Below, piece after piece: positions 5,923 to 12,764 of a DNA stretch of 14,862 nucleotides. The stretch comes from an uncultured Eubacteriales bacterium (GTDB taxonomy: Bacteria; Bacillota; Clostridia; Oscillospirales; Ruminococcaceae). How positions within the stretch are numbered: the stretch's first letter is position 1; each line of letters begins with the position of its first letter. The position numbers were made by a program, and so were the translations under genes. The notes below the pieces were generated by a model. That model had not been told where the DNA came from and searched no databases. It saw only the letters and a program-made list of their open reading frames with translations. The stretch lies in assembly GCA_902493155.1 (NCBI GenBank), contig CABUOE010000042.1, positions 1-14,862 of the forward strand. The letters are read 5' to 3'.

Positions 5923-7791
5923 ATGGCTACTACCCTAAAAGCTCTGCGGCTCACCACCTTTTCCCCACGAGAACTGAAACCCTCCGGCTGGCTTCTCACC
6001 CAACTCAAGCTCCAGGCGGAAGGCCTTGCCGGAAATCTGGACAAAGTCTGGCCCTACGTCCGGGACAGCAAGTGGGTCGGCGGCGACCGGGAGGACTGGG
6101 AACGGGTTCCCTACTGGCTGGACGGATTTATCCCGTTGGCTTATCTGCTGGGCAACCGGGATATGATCGACAGGGCCAACCGGTATGTAAACGCCATCAT
6201 CGAGAGCCAGCGTCCCGACGGATGGATCTGCCCCTGCGGGGACGATGAGCGGCAAAGTGATGATTTGTGGGTATCGTTTTTGATCTGCAAGGTTCTGACC
6301 GTTTACTATGAATGCTCCGGCGACGAACGGGTAGAGGAAGTCGTCCGCAAAGCCCTCGCAAAGCTCAAAGATCATATCCGTGTTTCCACCCTCCACAACT
6401 GGGCGGCTGCGCGGTGGTTTGAAGCGCTGATCCCCATTTACTGGCTTTTTGAGCGCTCCCGGGAGGAGTGGCTCATCGACCTGGCCATGACCCTTTACGA
6501 ACAGGGCGTGGATTATAAGAAAATCTTCGACAACTGGCGGTTTGAGGAACCGAAAAAAGAGTGGAGCTATCTGACCCATGTTGTCAACATGGCCATGGCC
6601 CTCAAGTCGGACGCTCTCATGACGAGGATTCTTGGCGGTGACCCCAGCCGGTTCGCCCGGGAAATGGTGAATCTGCTCACCCGCTACCACGGCACTGCCT
6701 ATGGCCATTTTACCGGCGACGAATGCCTCGCCGGGACAAGCCCCATCCAGGGAAGCGAGCTTTGCTCCATCGTGGAAGCCATGTATTCCTACGAGCAGCT
6801 TCTGCAGATCAGCGGCAGCCGGGAATGGGCCGACAAGCTGGAAATCCTCGCTTTTAACGCCCTTCCCGCCGCATTGAGCCCCGACATGTGGAGCCACCAG
6901 TACGACCAAATGGCCAATCAGATCCAATGTACCCCCATCCCGGAGGACAAGGTTCATTTCGGCACCAATAACGGAGAGTCCCATCTCTTCGGTCTGGAGC
7001 CGAATTTCGGCTGCTGTACCGCAAATTTTGGGCAGGGCTGGCCGAAGCTCGCCCTCTCCACCTTTTTGCGAACTCCCAACGGTATCGCTGCCGCCGTTTT
7101 TGCTCCGGCCCGGCTCCATACCACCGTCAACGGCGTTCCCGTCACCTGCGAGATCGACACCAATTACCCCTTCCGCAACCGAATCACCTTTACCATCGAA
7201 GCCCAGGACAACGTGACCTTCGATTTTCTCATCCGCATCCCCAGCTTCGCCGACGAAGTGCACATCAACGGCGAAAACATCATGATTACCGGTTACCACA
7301 CCCACGGGTATCATACCATTACCCGGAACTGGAAGGGCTTTCACCTCATCGAAATGGCCATCCGCACCGATCCGGAGATCTTCGCCCGCCCCAACAATCT
7401 GGTCAGCGTCCGCAAAGGGCCTCTGCTCTACGCCCTGCCCATCCACGAAGAGTGGACGAAGCGGGAATACGTAAAAGACGGCGTGGAACGGAAATTCCCT
7501 TACTGCGATTATGAAATCACCCCCACCTCCCGCTGGAACTACGGATTGTGCAGCACCCATTTCGAGGTGGAGGAAATTGACGACTTCAGTGCGCCTTTCA
7601 CCCCCCAGAACGCTCCCATCGCCTTGTATACCAAAATCGTCGAGGTCAGTTGGGGGGAAAATAACGGCGTCTGCAACCCTCTGCCGGACTCTACGGCGCC
7701 CATATCCGTCCCTCAGCGGCGCAAACTCATCCCCTATGGCTGCACCAACTTGAGAATGACGGAACTGCCCTTTGTGAACATCAAAAAATAA
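5923..7791 (+). CDS. Glycoside hydrolase of the GH127 / DUF1680 (beta-L-arabinofuranosidase-like) type, cytoplasmic
   Basis: A 622-residue enzyme of the DUF1680 superfamily, whose characterised GH127 members remove beta-L-arabinofuranose using a zinc-bound cysteine nucleophile. The N-terminal (alpha/alpha)6-type part (about 15-385) contains W-E-R-V-P-Y-W-L-D-G (59-68) and Q-R-P-D-G-W. The metal ligands of the family can be matched: E279-x-C281 (S-E-L-C) and the C364-C365 pair (F-G-C-C-T-A-N-F), with E267 in G-D-E-C as the likely acid/base. Beta-rich domains follow (about 385-610). There is no signal peptide, so it should act on imported oligosaccharides or glycosides. AGGAGG lies 8 bases before the ATG and the gap to the kinase-like gene is 21 bases, so they are co-transcribed. 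A two-way terminator follows. Family sure; exact substrate unknown. Confidence 0.87.
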   Translation: MATTLKALRLTTFSPRELKPSGWLLTQLKLQAEGLAGNLDKVWPYVRDSKWVGGDREDWERVPYWLDGFIPLAYLLGNRDMIDRANRYVNAIIESQRPDGWICPCGDDERQSDDLWVSFLICKVLTVYYECSGDERVEEVVRKALAKLKDHIRVSTLHNWAAARWFEALIPIYWLFERSREEWLIDLAMTLYEQGVDYKKIFDNWRFEEPKKEWSYLTHVVNMAMALKSDALMTRILGGDPSRFAREMVNLLTRYHGTAYGHFTGDECLAGTSPIQGSELCSIVEAMYSYEQLLQISGSREWADKLEILAFNALPAALSPDMWSHQYDQMANQIQCTPIPEDKVHFGTNNGESHLFGLEPNFGCCTANFGQGWPKLALSTFLRTPNGIAAAVFAPARLHTTVNGVPVTCEIDTNYPFRNRITFTIEAQDNVTFDFLIRIPSFADEVHINGENIMITGYHTHGYHTITRNWKGFHLIEMAIRTDPEIFARPNNLVSVRKGPLLYALPIHEEWTKREYVKDGVERKFPYCDYEITPTSRWNYGLCSTHFEVEEIDDFSAPFTPQNAPIALYTKIVEVSWGENNGVCNPLPDSTAPISVPQRRKLIPYGCTNLRMTELPFVNIKK

Positions 7792-7821
7792 TTTGCTAAA
7801 CCTGCGGCATTTTCTCAACAA

Positions 7822-7862
7822 AAAAGTGCGAAAACAGAACATCCATCTGTTTTCGCACTTTT
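7822..7862. terminator. Bidirectional intrinsic terminator between the GH127 and GGDEF genes
   Basis: A perfect 17-bp stem (7822-7838 with 7846-7862) has a 7-nt loop and A-rich/T-rich outer ends, so it can stop transcription from both sides. It lies between two convergent genes, 30 bases after the glycosidase stop and 27 bases before the stop of the leftward diguanylate cyclase gene. Confidence 0.9.
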
Positions 7863-7889
7863 GATTCATTTAAAAGGACTGCCGCCCGG

Positions 7890-8822
7890 TTATTCTTTGG
7901 GGTTTAAATCCGAGAAAAAGGCGTAGGTTTCCCTTTGCAGCTTGGCCTGGTAAAGGGCCTGATCCGCCTTTGCAAACAGCGGATCAAAGTTCTCCGCGTC
8001 TTCCGGGAAAATCGCCGCGCCGATACTGCTGGTACAGTCGAACCGGTCGTTTTTAAAATAAAGCAGCTTCTGTATCTTTTCCACGAGCCACTGGTCGTTG
8101 GGAAAATTGGGGGTAAAAATAATGAACTCGTCCCCTCCAAACCGGCCCACGATATCTGTTTTCCGGAAAGACCGTTTCAAAGTGTCGGAGACCAGTTGGA
8201 TAGCCTCGTCGCCCAATGCGTGACCGTAGGTATCGTTAAAAATCTTGAAATTGTCGATATCCAGCAGGACGAGGGCATGCCTTTGACCCAAGCGCTTCTC
8301 AATCAACCCCTCAATCATCTCGATGGCGTACTTTTTGTTGTAAAGTCCTGTAAAGTTGTCCAACTTTACTGCATTTTCCAGCTGGTCGGTCTTACTTTTC
8401 ATATCGGAAATGTCGGTGATGACGCCGACCATCCTGACAGGCACCTGGTTTTCCAAAATAGGCGTTACGTCGATTTTGCACCAAAGATAATCGGAGCCGC
8501 CTGCCCGCATACGAGCCTCATAGGTGGTCGTCTGTCCGCTGAAAATCGACTGAAACGCTTTGTCGATCACCTTTTGATCGTCTGGATGGGAAAAATATTC
8601 CGAAACCGCTTTTTGGTAGGCGGCGGGCTCCAGTTTGCCGAATGACCTCACATCGTTTAAAATGACTTCGCCCGACACGCCGAAAATATCCTCGGCGTTC
8701 TCGAAAAAAGTGTACAGCTGTTGCGTCAAATCTACCTCAAAAACGCATATTTTCGCCGCTTTCAAGGCGATATGCAGGCGTTCTTTATATTCTTTTTCTC
8801 CCTCAAAACGGTAATTATTCAT
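7890..8822 (-). CDS. PAS-GGDEF diguanylate cyclase
   Basis: A 310-residue soluble protein that should make cyclic di-GMP from two GTP. The N-terminal about 145 residues form a PAS/PAC sensor domain (I-C-V-F-E-V-D, then Y-E-A-R-M-R and the PAC-like I-T-D-I-S-D-M-K near 135-142). A short coil leads into the GGDEF domain (about 155-300) with D-N-F-T-G-L-Y-N, the metal-binding L-L-D-I-D-N-F-K (D188, D190), G-H-A-L-G-D, and an intact G-G-D-E-F at 229-233. An R-x-x-D inhibitory I-site (R220, D223) sits at the usual five residues before it, so product inhibition is likely. The active-site residues argue for a working cyclase. No membrane segment is visible, so the PAS ligand would be cytoplasmic. 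AAAGGA lies about 11 bases before the ATG. It stands alone between two oppositely bounded units. Confidence 0.93.
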   Translation of the reverse strand: MNNYRFEGEKEYKERLHIALKAAKICVFEVDLTQQLYTFFENAEDIFGVSGEVILNDVRSFGKLEPAAYQKAVSEYFSHPDDQKVIDKAFQSIFSGQTTTYEARMRAGGSDYLWCKIDVTPILENQVPVRMVGVITDISDMKSKTDQLENAVKLDNFTGLYNKKYAIEMIEGLIEKRLGQRHALVLLDIDNFKIFNDTYGHALGDEAIQLVSDTLKRSFRKTDIVGRFGGDEFIIFTPNFPNDQWLVEKIQKLLYFKNDRFDCTSSIGAAIFPEDAENFDPLFAKADQALYQAKLQRETYAFFSDLNPKE

Positions 8823-8987
8823 AATAGCTGAAATCCTTTGTCTCTCGATTTTGCAAGCTGCGATATCAATTAGTTTATCATAATTTATTCTATCTGTCCA
8901 GAAAATCCATTAAATAAATTATAAAAATTCTAAAAAGAGACATTCCCTCATCCGCTGGGGATTGCTGTTTCATTTTTCGGTTTTCCC
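8823..8987. other. AT-rich intergenic region upstream of the diguanylate cyclase gene
   Basis: No gene is visible. The region must hold the leftward promoter of the diguanylate cyclase gene, but no pair of boxes is convincing. A 10-bp inverted repeat, ATAATTTATT at 8880-8889 and AATAAATTAT at 8913-8922, is a possible operator but lies in AT-rich sequence where such matches arise by chance. Confidence 0.3.
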
Positions 8988-9545
8988 TCACTCCACCAGC
9001 TTGTTCAGAAGCCCCTGGTAGATTTCGGTGGCATTTTCGTAGAAATTTTGGGCGATGATCTCCGCCGTTCCGCCGTCCGGCGCGTAAAGGGAGAGGCTCA
9101 GGTACTCCAGTTCCCCCTCGTGGATGGAACAGATAACATGATATCCGTTTTGGTGAGGGACGATTTTGGTGCCTACCTCGTTGTCTCGGCGGATTTTTGA
9201 AAGAAGCTTCATCCCCCGCTTGACCACCTTTTCCCGCAGGGAGGAAGGAAGCGCCTGCTTTAAATTCACGGCGGTCTCCACTCCCAGGTCGGTGAGGGTA
9301 TACCGCTCTTCCCCGCCTATCTCGCGGACATTTAGATGTCCCGATGCTTTTAGCTCGTTCAGCGCGGTGACGAAGGTGAAGTAGTCCACCGCTTCGTCCT
9401 CGCTGAAAATTTCGCTGATGTTGTGGCTCGAAAGCGGCGTTTCCACCGAATGGAGCAGGTAGCAGATGAGGATTTTTACCTCGTAGACCTCCTTGAGGCC
9501 GCCGGGCGCGATTCCCGCGATGAAGTTTTCGCTCAGGTCGCTCAT
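8988..9545 (-). CDS. DUF4364 family protein, winged-helix-like N-terminus
   Basis: A 185-residue protein that matches the DUF4364 pattern found widely in Clostridia. The N-terminal about 85 residues look like a winged helix (K-I-L-I-C-Y-L-L, then I-S-E-I-F, Y-F-T-F-V-T-A-L-N-E-L and R-Y-T-L-T-D-L-G). The C-terminal half is alpha/beta (Y-H-V-I-C-S-I, then Y-L-S-L-S-L-Y-A-P). A role as a transcription regulator is suggested by the fold but not shown. The frame extends to a GTG at 9584, but that codon lacks a ribosome-binding site and lies only about 11 bases after the likely transcription start. The ATG at 9545, with AAAGGA 11 bases upstream, is preferred. It is a single gene, divergent from the pyr operon. 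Confidence 0.8.
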   Translation of the reverse strand: MSDLSENFIAGIAPGGLKEVYEVKILICYLLHSVETPLSSHNISEIFSEDEAVDYFTFVTALNELKASGHLNVREIGGEERYTLTDLGVETAVNLKQALPSSLREKVVKRGMKLLSKIRRDNEVGTKIVPHQNGYHVICSIHEGELEYLSLSLYAPDGGTAEIIAQNFYENATEIYQGLLNKLVE

Positions 9546-9601
9546 GAAAGAACACGTCCTTTCTATCCAAGGGCTTTTGCCCACAAATCGTCTTACTTGC
9601 T

Positions 9602-9610
9602 ATTCTACCA
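9602..9610 (-). promoter_or_regulatory. Extended -10 promoter of the DUF4364 gene
   Basis: Read leftward, TGGTAGAAT forms an extended -10 element (TG, one base, then TAGAAT at 9602-9607). The -35 region is poor, as is usual for this type. Transcription would start near 9595 and give a leader of about 50 bases to the ATG at 9545. Confidence 0.42.
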
Positions 9611-9686
9611 TAAACACCAAAAGAATGAAAGCCCCGAAAAAAATTTTGACAAAGGGATAAAATTTCGCCTAAAAGTAAAAAAAGGG

Positions 9687-9715
9687 TTTACAACTGCCTC
9701 AAAATGCAGTAAAAT
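9687..9715 (+). promoter_or_regulatory. Sigma-A promoter of the pyrimidine operon
   Basis: TTTACA (9687-9692), a 17-bp spacer and TAAAAT (9710-9715) form a good vegetative promoter, with transcription starting near 9722, just before the PyrR-binding hairpin. A perfect TTGACA at 9646-9651 lies 17-18 bp before a poor -10 (near 9670) and may be a second, weaker start. Confidence 0.72.
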
Positions 9716-9732
9716 ATAAGAAACAAAATTCG

Positions 9733-9773
9733 ACAACCTTTAAGTTGGTCCCGTGAGGCTGACAAGGCGGTCT
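9733..9773 (+). promoter_or_regulatory. PyrR-binding RNA hairpin (anti-antiterminator) in the pyr leader
   Basis: The RNA from this stretch has the layout of PyrR binding loops. The lower stem is CCTT (9737-9740) with AAGG (9764-9767). The upper stem is GTTGG (9744-9748) with CTGAC (9759-9763), using two wobble pairs. The 10-nt loop TCCCGTGAGG differs from the Bacillus loop TCCAGAGAGG (from memory) at only two positions. When UMP or UTP is high, PyrR should hold this hairpin, which blocks the antiterminator and lets the downstream terminator form. The bases CTGACA (9759-9764) can also pair with TGTCAG (9842-9847) in the terminator arm, which is a plausible antiterminator. Confidence 0.82.
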
Positions 9774-9833
9774 GCTGAATCGAATACCCGAAGTGCAGGA
9801 TACCTGTACCTTGCCGGGAAATTGCAGGAAAGC

Positions 9834-9871
9834 AACCAAACTGTCAGAACTGAGGACAGTTTGGTTTTTTT
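9834..9871 (+). terminator. Attenuator terminator of the pyr operon
   Basis: A perfect 12-bp stem (9834-9845 with 9855-9866) with a 9-nt loop is followed by T residues to 9871. It stands between the PyrR-binding hairpin and the pyrR start, so read-through is the regulated step. One terminator and one PyrR site control the whole operon in this window. Confidence 0.9.
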
Positions 9872-9947
9872 GTTGTCACGCTGATTTTTTCGCTGCCGCC
9901 CGCCAAAGGCGCAGATTGAACCAATTTCCAGAAAGGAATGTATTTTT

Positions 9948-10475
9948 ATGGAACAAAAAGCCCTGATTCTGGACGAAAAGGCCATGAGCCGCGCTATCGC
10001 CCGCATCTCCTTCGAGATTATCGAGCGGAACAAAGGGGTGGAGAACCTCTGCCTTATCGGAATTCTCAGCCGGGGCGGACAGCTGGCGAAACGCATTGCC
10101 GGAAAGATCCGGGCGGTGGAGGACCGGGAGGTTCCAGTGGGTCTTCTCGACATCACCCGCTTCCGGGACGACCGGCCCGACGGCGGCGACTGCGCCGACC
10201 AGTCGGAGCTGCCCTTTGACTTAAACGGAAAAAAAGTGGTCCTCGTCGACGACGTCATCTACACCGGACGAACCGTCCGCGCCGCCATCGACGCGCTGAT
10301 GGCAAGGGGCCGCCCCGAGCGGATTCAATTAGCGGTACTCGTCGACCGCGGCCATCGGGAGCTGCCCATCCGGGCGGATTTCATCGGCAAAAACCTCCCC
10401 ACTTCAAGAGAAGAGCAAGTAAAGGTCTATGTACAGGAGCGGGACGGCGAGGACAAGGTCGTCATTCTCGGTTAA
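9948..10475 (+). CDS. pyrR: PyrR: pyr operon attenuation protein / uracil phosphoribosyltransferase
   Basis: A 175-residue RNA-binding regulator that senses UMP/UTP and binds the pyr leader RNA to favour termination; many members also convert uracil and PRPP to UMP. The PRPP loop is V-V-L-V-D-D-V-I-Y-T-G-R-T (97-109). Other family markers are G-I-L-S-R-G-G (38-44), L-L-D-I-T-R-F-R-D-D (66-75), and the C-terminal D-R-G-H-R-E-L-P-I-R-A-D (133-144) with G-K-N-L-P-T-S. Length is normal. AAAGGA lies about 10 bases before the ATG, in a 14-base block that is repeated before carB. It is the first gene of the operon, directly behind its own RNA target, so expression should be autoregulated. All key residues look intact. 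Confidence 0.97.
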   Translation: MEQKALILDEKAMSRAIARISFEIIERNKGVENLCLIGILSRGGQLAKRIAGKIRAVEDREVPVGLLDITRFRDDRPDGGDCADQSELPFDLNGKKVVLVDDVIYTGRTVRAAIDALMARGRPERIQLAVLVDRGHRELPIRADFIGKNLPTSREEQVKVYVQERDGEDKVVILG

Positions 10476-10531
10476 CTGCGAAAACGGCGGCCCGACGGCT
10501 GCTCTCAATCATAAAAGGAGTACAAACAAAT

Positions 10532-11788
10532 ATGCTTCTCATCAAAAACGGACACATCATCAGCCCCCAGAACAATCTGGACACCATCTGCGATATTCTC
10601 ATTGAAAACGGACGGATTACCGAACTTAACGAAAACATTTCCGCCAACTGTGAGATCATCGACGCCGAAGGAAAAGTCGTTCTCCCCGGCTTCATCGACA
10701 TGCACGTTCACCTTAGAGACCCTGGTTTTACCCACAAGGAGGACATCCTCTCAGGCTGTGAAGCGGCGGCGGCCGGCGGCGTGACCGCAGTAGCCTGCAT
10801 GCCCAATACAAACCCCGCTGTGGACACTCCTGAAACTATCGCGTACATCCTCGAGAAAGCCAAACAAGCCAAGGCCCGGGTCTACCCGGTGGCCTGCATC
10901 ACAAAAGGGATGAACGGCCGCGAGCTGACCGACATGAAAGCCCTCCGGAAAGCAGGCGCTGTGGCCGTCTCCGACGACGGGCGCCCGGTAAAAAACGCTA
11001 AAACCATGATGGAAGGGATGAAGCTTGCAAAGAAAAATAAGCTCCTCCCCATCTCCCACTGCGAGGACTTAGACATCATCGACGGGGGCATCATCCACAA
11101 AGGAAAGGTGTCAAAAGAATTGGGGGTCAAAGGGATGAACCGAGCCTCCGAGGACAGCATCACCGCCCGGGAGATTTCTTTGGCCGAGGCGGAAAACGTC
11201 CCCATCCACATCACCAAGGGCTCCGTCTCCATCATTCGCGACGCCAAGCGCCGGGGCGTAAAAGTCACCTGCGAGACCTGCCCCCACTACTTTGTCTACG
11301 ACCACACTGAACTCTATAAAAAAGACGCTGACTACCGAATGAACCCGCCCTTGCGGGAGCCGGATGACTTAAAGGAAGTGATGGAGGGAATTGTAGACGG
11401 CACCATCGACTGCATCGTCACCGACCACGCCCCCCATGCGGCGGAAGAAAAGGCGGACTTCCTGAAAGCCCCCAATGGGGCGGTTGGACTGGAAACCAGC
11501 TTCGCCGCCTGCTGCACCTACCTGCTCCATACCGGAAAAATTGGGCTTCCTCGCCTGGTGGAACTCATGAGCGTCAACCCGGCCAAACTTTTGGGAATCC
11601 CCGGCGGCAAGGTAGAGATCGACGGCATTGCCGACCTCGTCATCGCCGACCTCGACAAAGAGTGGACAGTGGAACCGCAAAAACTCCACTCCAAGTCGAA
11701 AAACTCGGTCTTTAAGGGGGCAAACCTCAAAGGAAAAGTCCTCTGCACCATCTGCAATGGGCAGATCACCTACCGGGAAGGTATTTAA
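10532..11788 (+). CDS. pyrC: PyrC: dihydroorotase (class I) lacking one zinc-ligand segment
   Basis: This enzyme should interconvert N-carbamoyl-L-aspartate and L-dihydroorotate at a two-zinc site. The 418-residue product has most of the site: H58-x-H60-L-R-D-P-G, S-D-D-G (D148/D149), S-H-C-E-D (H176), N-P-P-L-R (N271) and T-D-H-A-P-H (D298, H302). The expected H-x-x-H-V-S-T segment is replaced by I-H-I-T-K-G-S-V-S (225-233). Using Bacillus subtilis numbering from memory (H59, H61, D151, H178, H231, N277, D304, H308), the offset jumps from -2 to -6 between H226 and N271. A four-residue loss therefore removes the His231 ligand. The ATG follows AAAGGAG by 11 bases; the gap to pyrR is 56 bases. 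Family certain, activity in doubt. Confidence 0.95.
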   Translation: MLLIKNGHIISPQNNLDTICDILIENGRITELNENISANCEIIDAEGKVVLPGFIDMHVHLRDPGFTHKEDILSGCEAAAAGGVTAVACMPNTNPAVDTPETIAYILEKAKQAKARVYPVACITKGMNGRELTDMKALRKAGAVAVSDDGRPVKNAKTMMEGMKLAKKNKLLPISHCEDLDIIDGGIIHKGKVSKELGVKGMNRASEDSITAREISLAEAENVPIHITKGSVSIIRDAKRRGVKVTCETCPHYFVYDHTELYKKDADYRMNPPLREPDDLKEVMEGIVDGTIDCIVTDHAPHAAEEKADFLKAPNGAVGLETSFAACCTYLLHTGKIGLPRLVELMSVNPAKLLGIPGGKVEIDGIADLVIADLDKEWTVEPQKLHSKSKNSVFKGANLKGKVLCTICNGQITYREGI

Positions 11789-11827
11789 ACCGTACAAAAT
11801 ACAATTGAGATTATAGGAGGAGTCACC

Positions 11828-12748
11828 ATGTCATTTGATTTGCTGATCGACCGCATTAAAGAGCTGAGAAATCCCACCGTAGCGGGACTGGACCCCAAGT
11901 TTTCCTACGTTCCCGGGTATATCCGGGAGAACTTTCTCGCGGAATTCGACGACCCGCTGGAAGGCGCCGCAATGGCGGTGTTGGAGTACAACAAGGGCCT
12001 TATCGACGCCCTTTGCGACGTGGTTCCCGCCATCAAGCCCCAGGCCGCTTATTACGAGCTTTATGGCTGGGCTGGGATGAAAGCCCTCAAGGAAACCATC
12101 GACTACGCCCATGAAAAAGGGATGTACGTCATCACTGACGGCAAACGAAACGACATCGGCACCACTATGGAAGCCTACGCCGCCGCCCATCTGGGTACGG
12201 TGGACTTGGACGGTAAAAAAGTCGCTCCCTTCGACGGGGACGCCCTGACTGTCAACGGCTATCTGGGAAGCGATGGCATCACCCCCCTCTTGAACATCTG
12301 CAAAGAGCGGGACAAGGGGATTTTCGTGCTCTGCAAGACCTCTAACCCTTCTTCCGGCGAGCTTCAGGACAAAAAAATCGGCGAGCAGGCCGTTTATGAA
12401 GTTATGGGACAAATGTGCGAGCACTGGGGCGAACAGCTCCCCGGTAAGTACGACTACAGCGGCGTGGGCGCTGTTGTAGGCGCCACCTACCCCGAACAGC
12501 TTAAGGAGCTTCGCGAAAAAATGCCCCACACCTTCTTCCTGGTGCCCGGCTATGGCGCACAGGGCGGCGGGGCCAAAGACGTGGCGGGAGGCTTCGACAA
12601 AAACGGCCTCGGCGCTATCATCAACTCCTCCCGGGGCATCATCTGTGCTTACCAGAAAGAAGGCTGCGACGAGCTCGATTACGCCGCCGCCGCCCGCCGG
12701 GAAGCAATTAGGATGCGGGACGACATTTTACAGTACGTAAATCTTTGA
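11828..12748 (+). CDS. pyrF: PyrF: orotidine 5'-phosphate decarboxylase, long type
   Basis: This catalyses the last step to UMP by decarboxylating OMP. The 306-residue length and motifs fit the longer (type 2) group. It has G-L-D-P (20-23), A-I-K-P-Q (68-72), the catalytic D-G-K-R-N-D-I-G (D104, K106, D109; the group usually has D-A-K-R-G-D), D-A-L-T-V-N-G-Y-L-G (usually N-P-Y-L-G), L-C-K-T-S-N-P-S-S-G, V-V-G-A-T-Y-P, and the phosphate-gripping P-G-Y-G-A-Q-G-G with N-S-S-R-G-I-I. All catalytic residues are present, so unlike PyrC and CarA it looks fully active. TAGGAGGAG stands a few bases before the ATG. The gap to pyrC is 39 bases and the gap to carA is 16 bases. Confidence 0.96.
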   Translation: MSFDLLIDRIKELRNPTVAGLDPKFSYVPGYIRENFLAEFDDPLEGAAMAVLEYNKGLIDALCDVVPAIKPQAAYYELYGWAGMKALKETIDYAHEKGMYVITDGKRNDIGTTMEAYAAAHLGTVDLDGKKVAPFDGDALTVNGYLGSDGITPLLNICKERDKGIFVLCKTSNPSSGELQDKKIGEQAVYEVMGQMCEHWGEQLPGKYDYSGVGAVVGATYPEQLKELREKMPHTFFLVPGYGAQGGGAKDVAGGFDKNGLGAIINSSRGIICAYQKEGCDELDYAAAARREAIRMRDDILQYVNL

Positions 12749-12764
12749 TTTTGGAGGGACAAGC

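Noticed and set aside
5607..6248. A 213-codon + strand frame spanning the kinase-like/GH127 junction
   Set aside because: It overlaps two well-supported genes in another frame and its product is Arg/Pro/Gly-rich, as expected of a shadow frame.
5935..7869. A 644-codon open frame on the minus strand, opposite the GH127 gene
   Set aside because: It mirrors the coding frame of a clear enzyme gene, has no recognisable domain, and crosses the terminator. Long antisense frames are common opposite GC-rich genes.
8880..8922. A 10-bp inverted repeat as an operator for the diguanylate cyclase gene
   Set aside because: The sequence is almost pure A/T, where such repeats arise by chance, and no promoter could be fixed beside it.
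8925..8970. A possible leftward terminator after the DUF4364 gene
   Set aside because: The hairpin has only a 4-bp GC stem with a 10-nt loop before the T-rich stretch, too weak to call.
8890..9570. A 226-codon minus-strand frame overlapping the DUF4364 gene
   Set aside because: It is a +1 shadow of the DUF4364 frame, with a low-complexity Arg/Gly/Pro-rich product.
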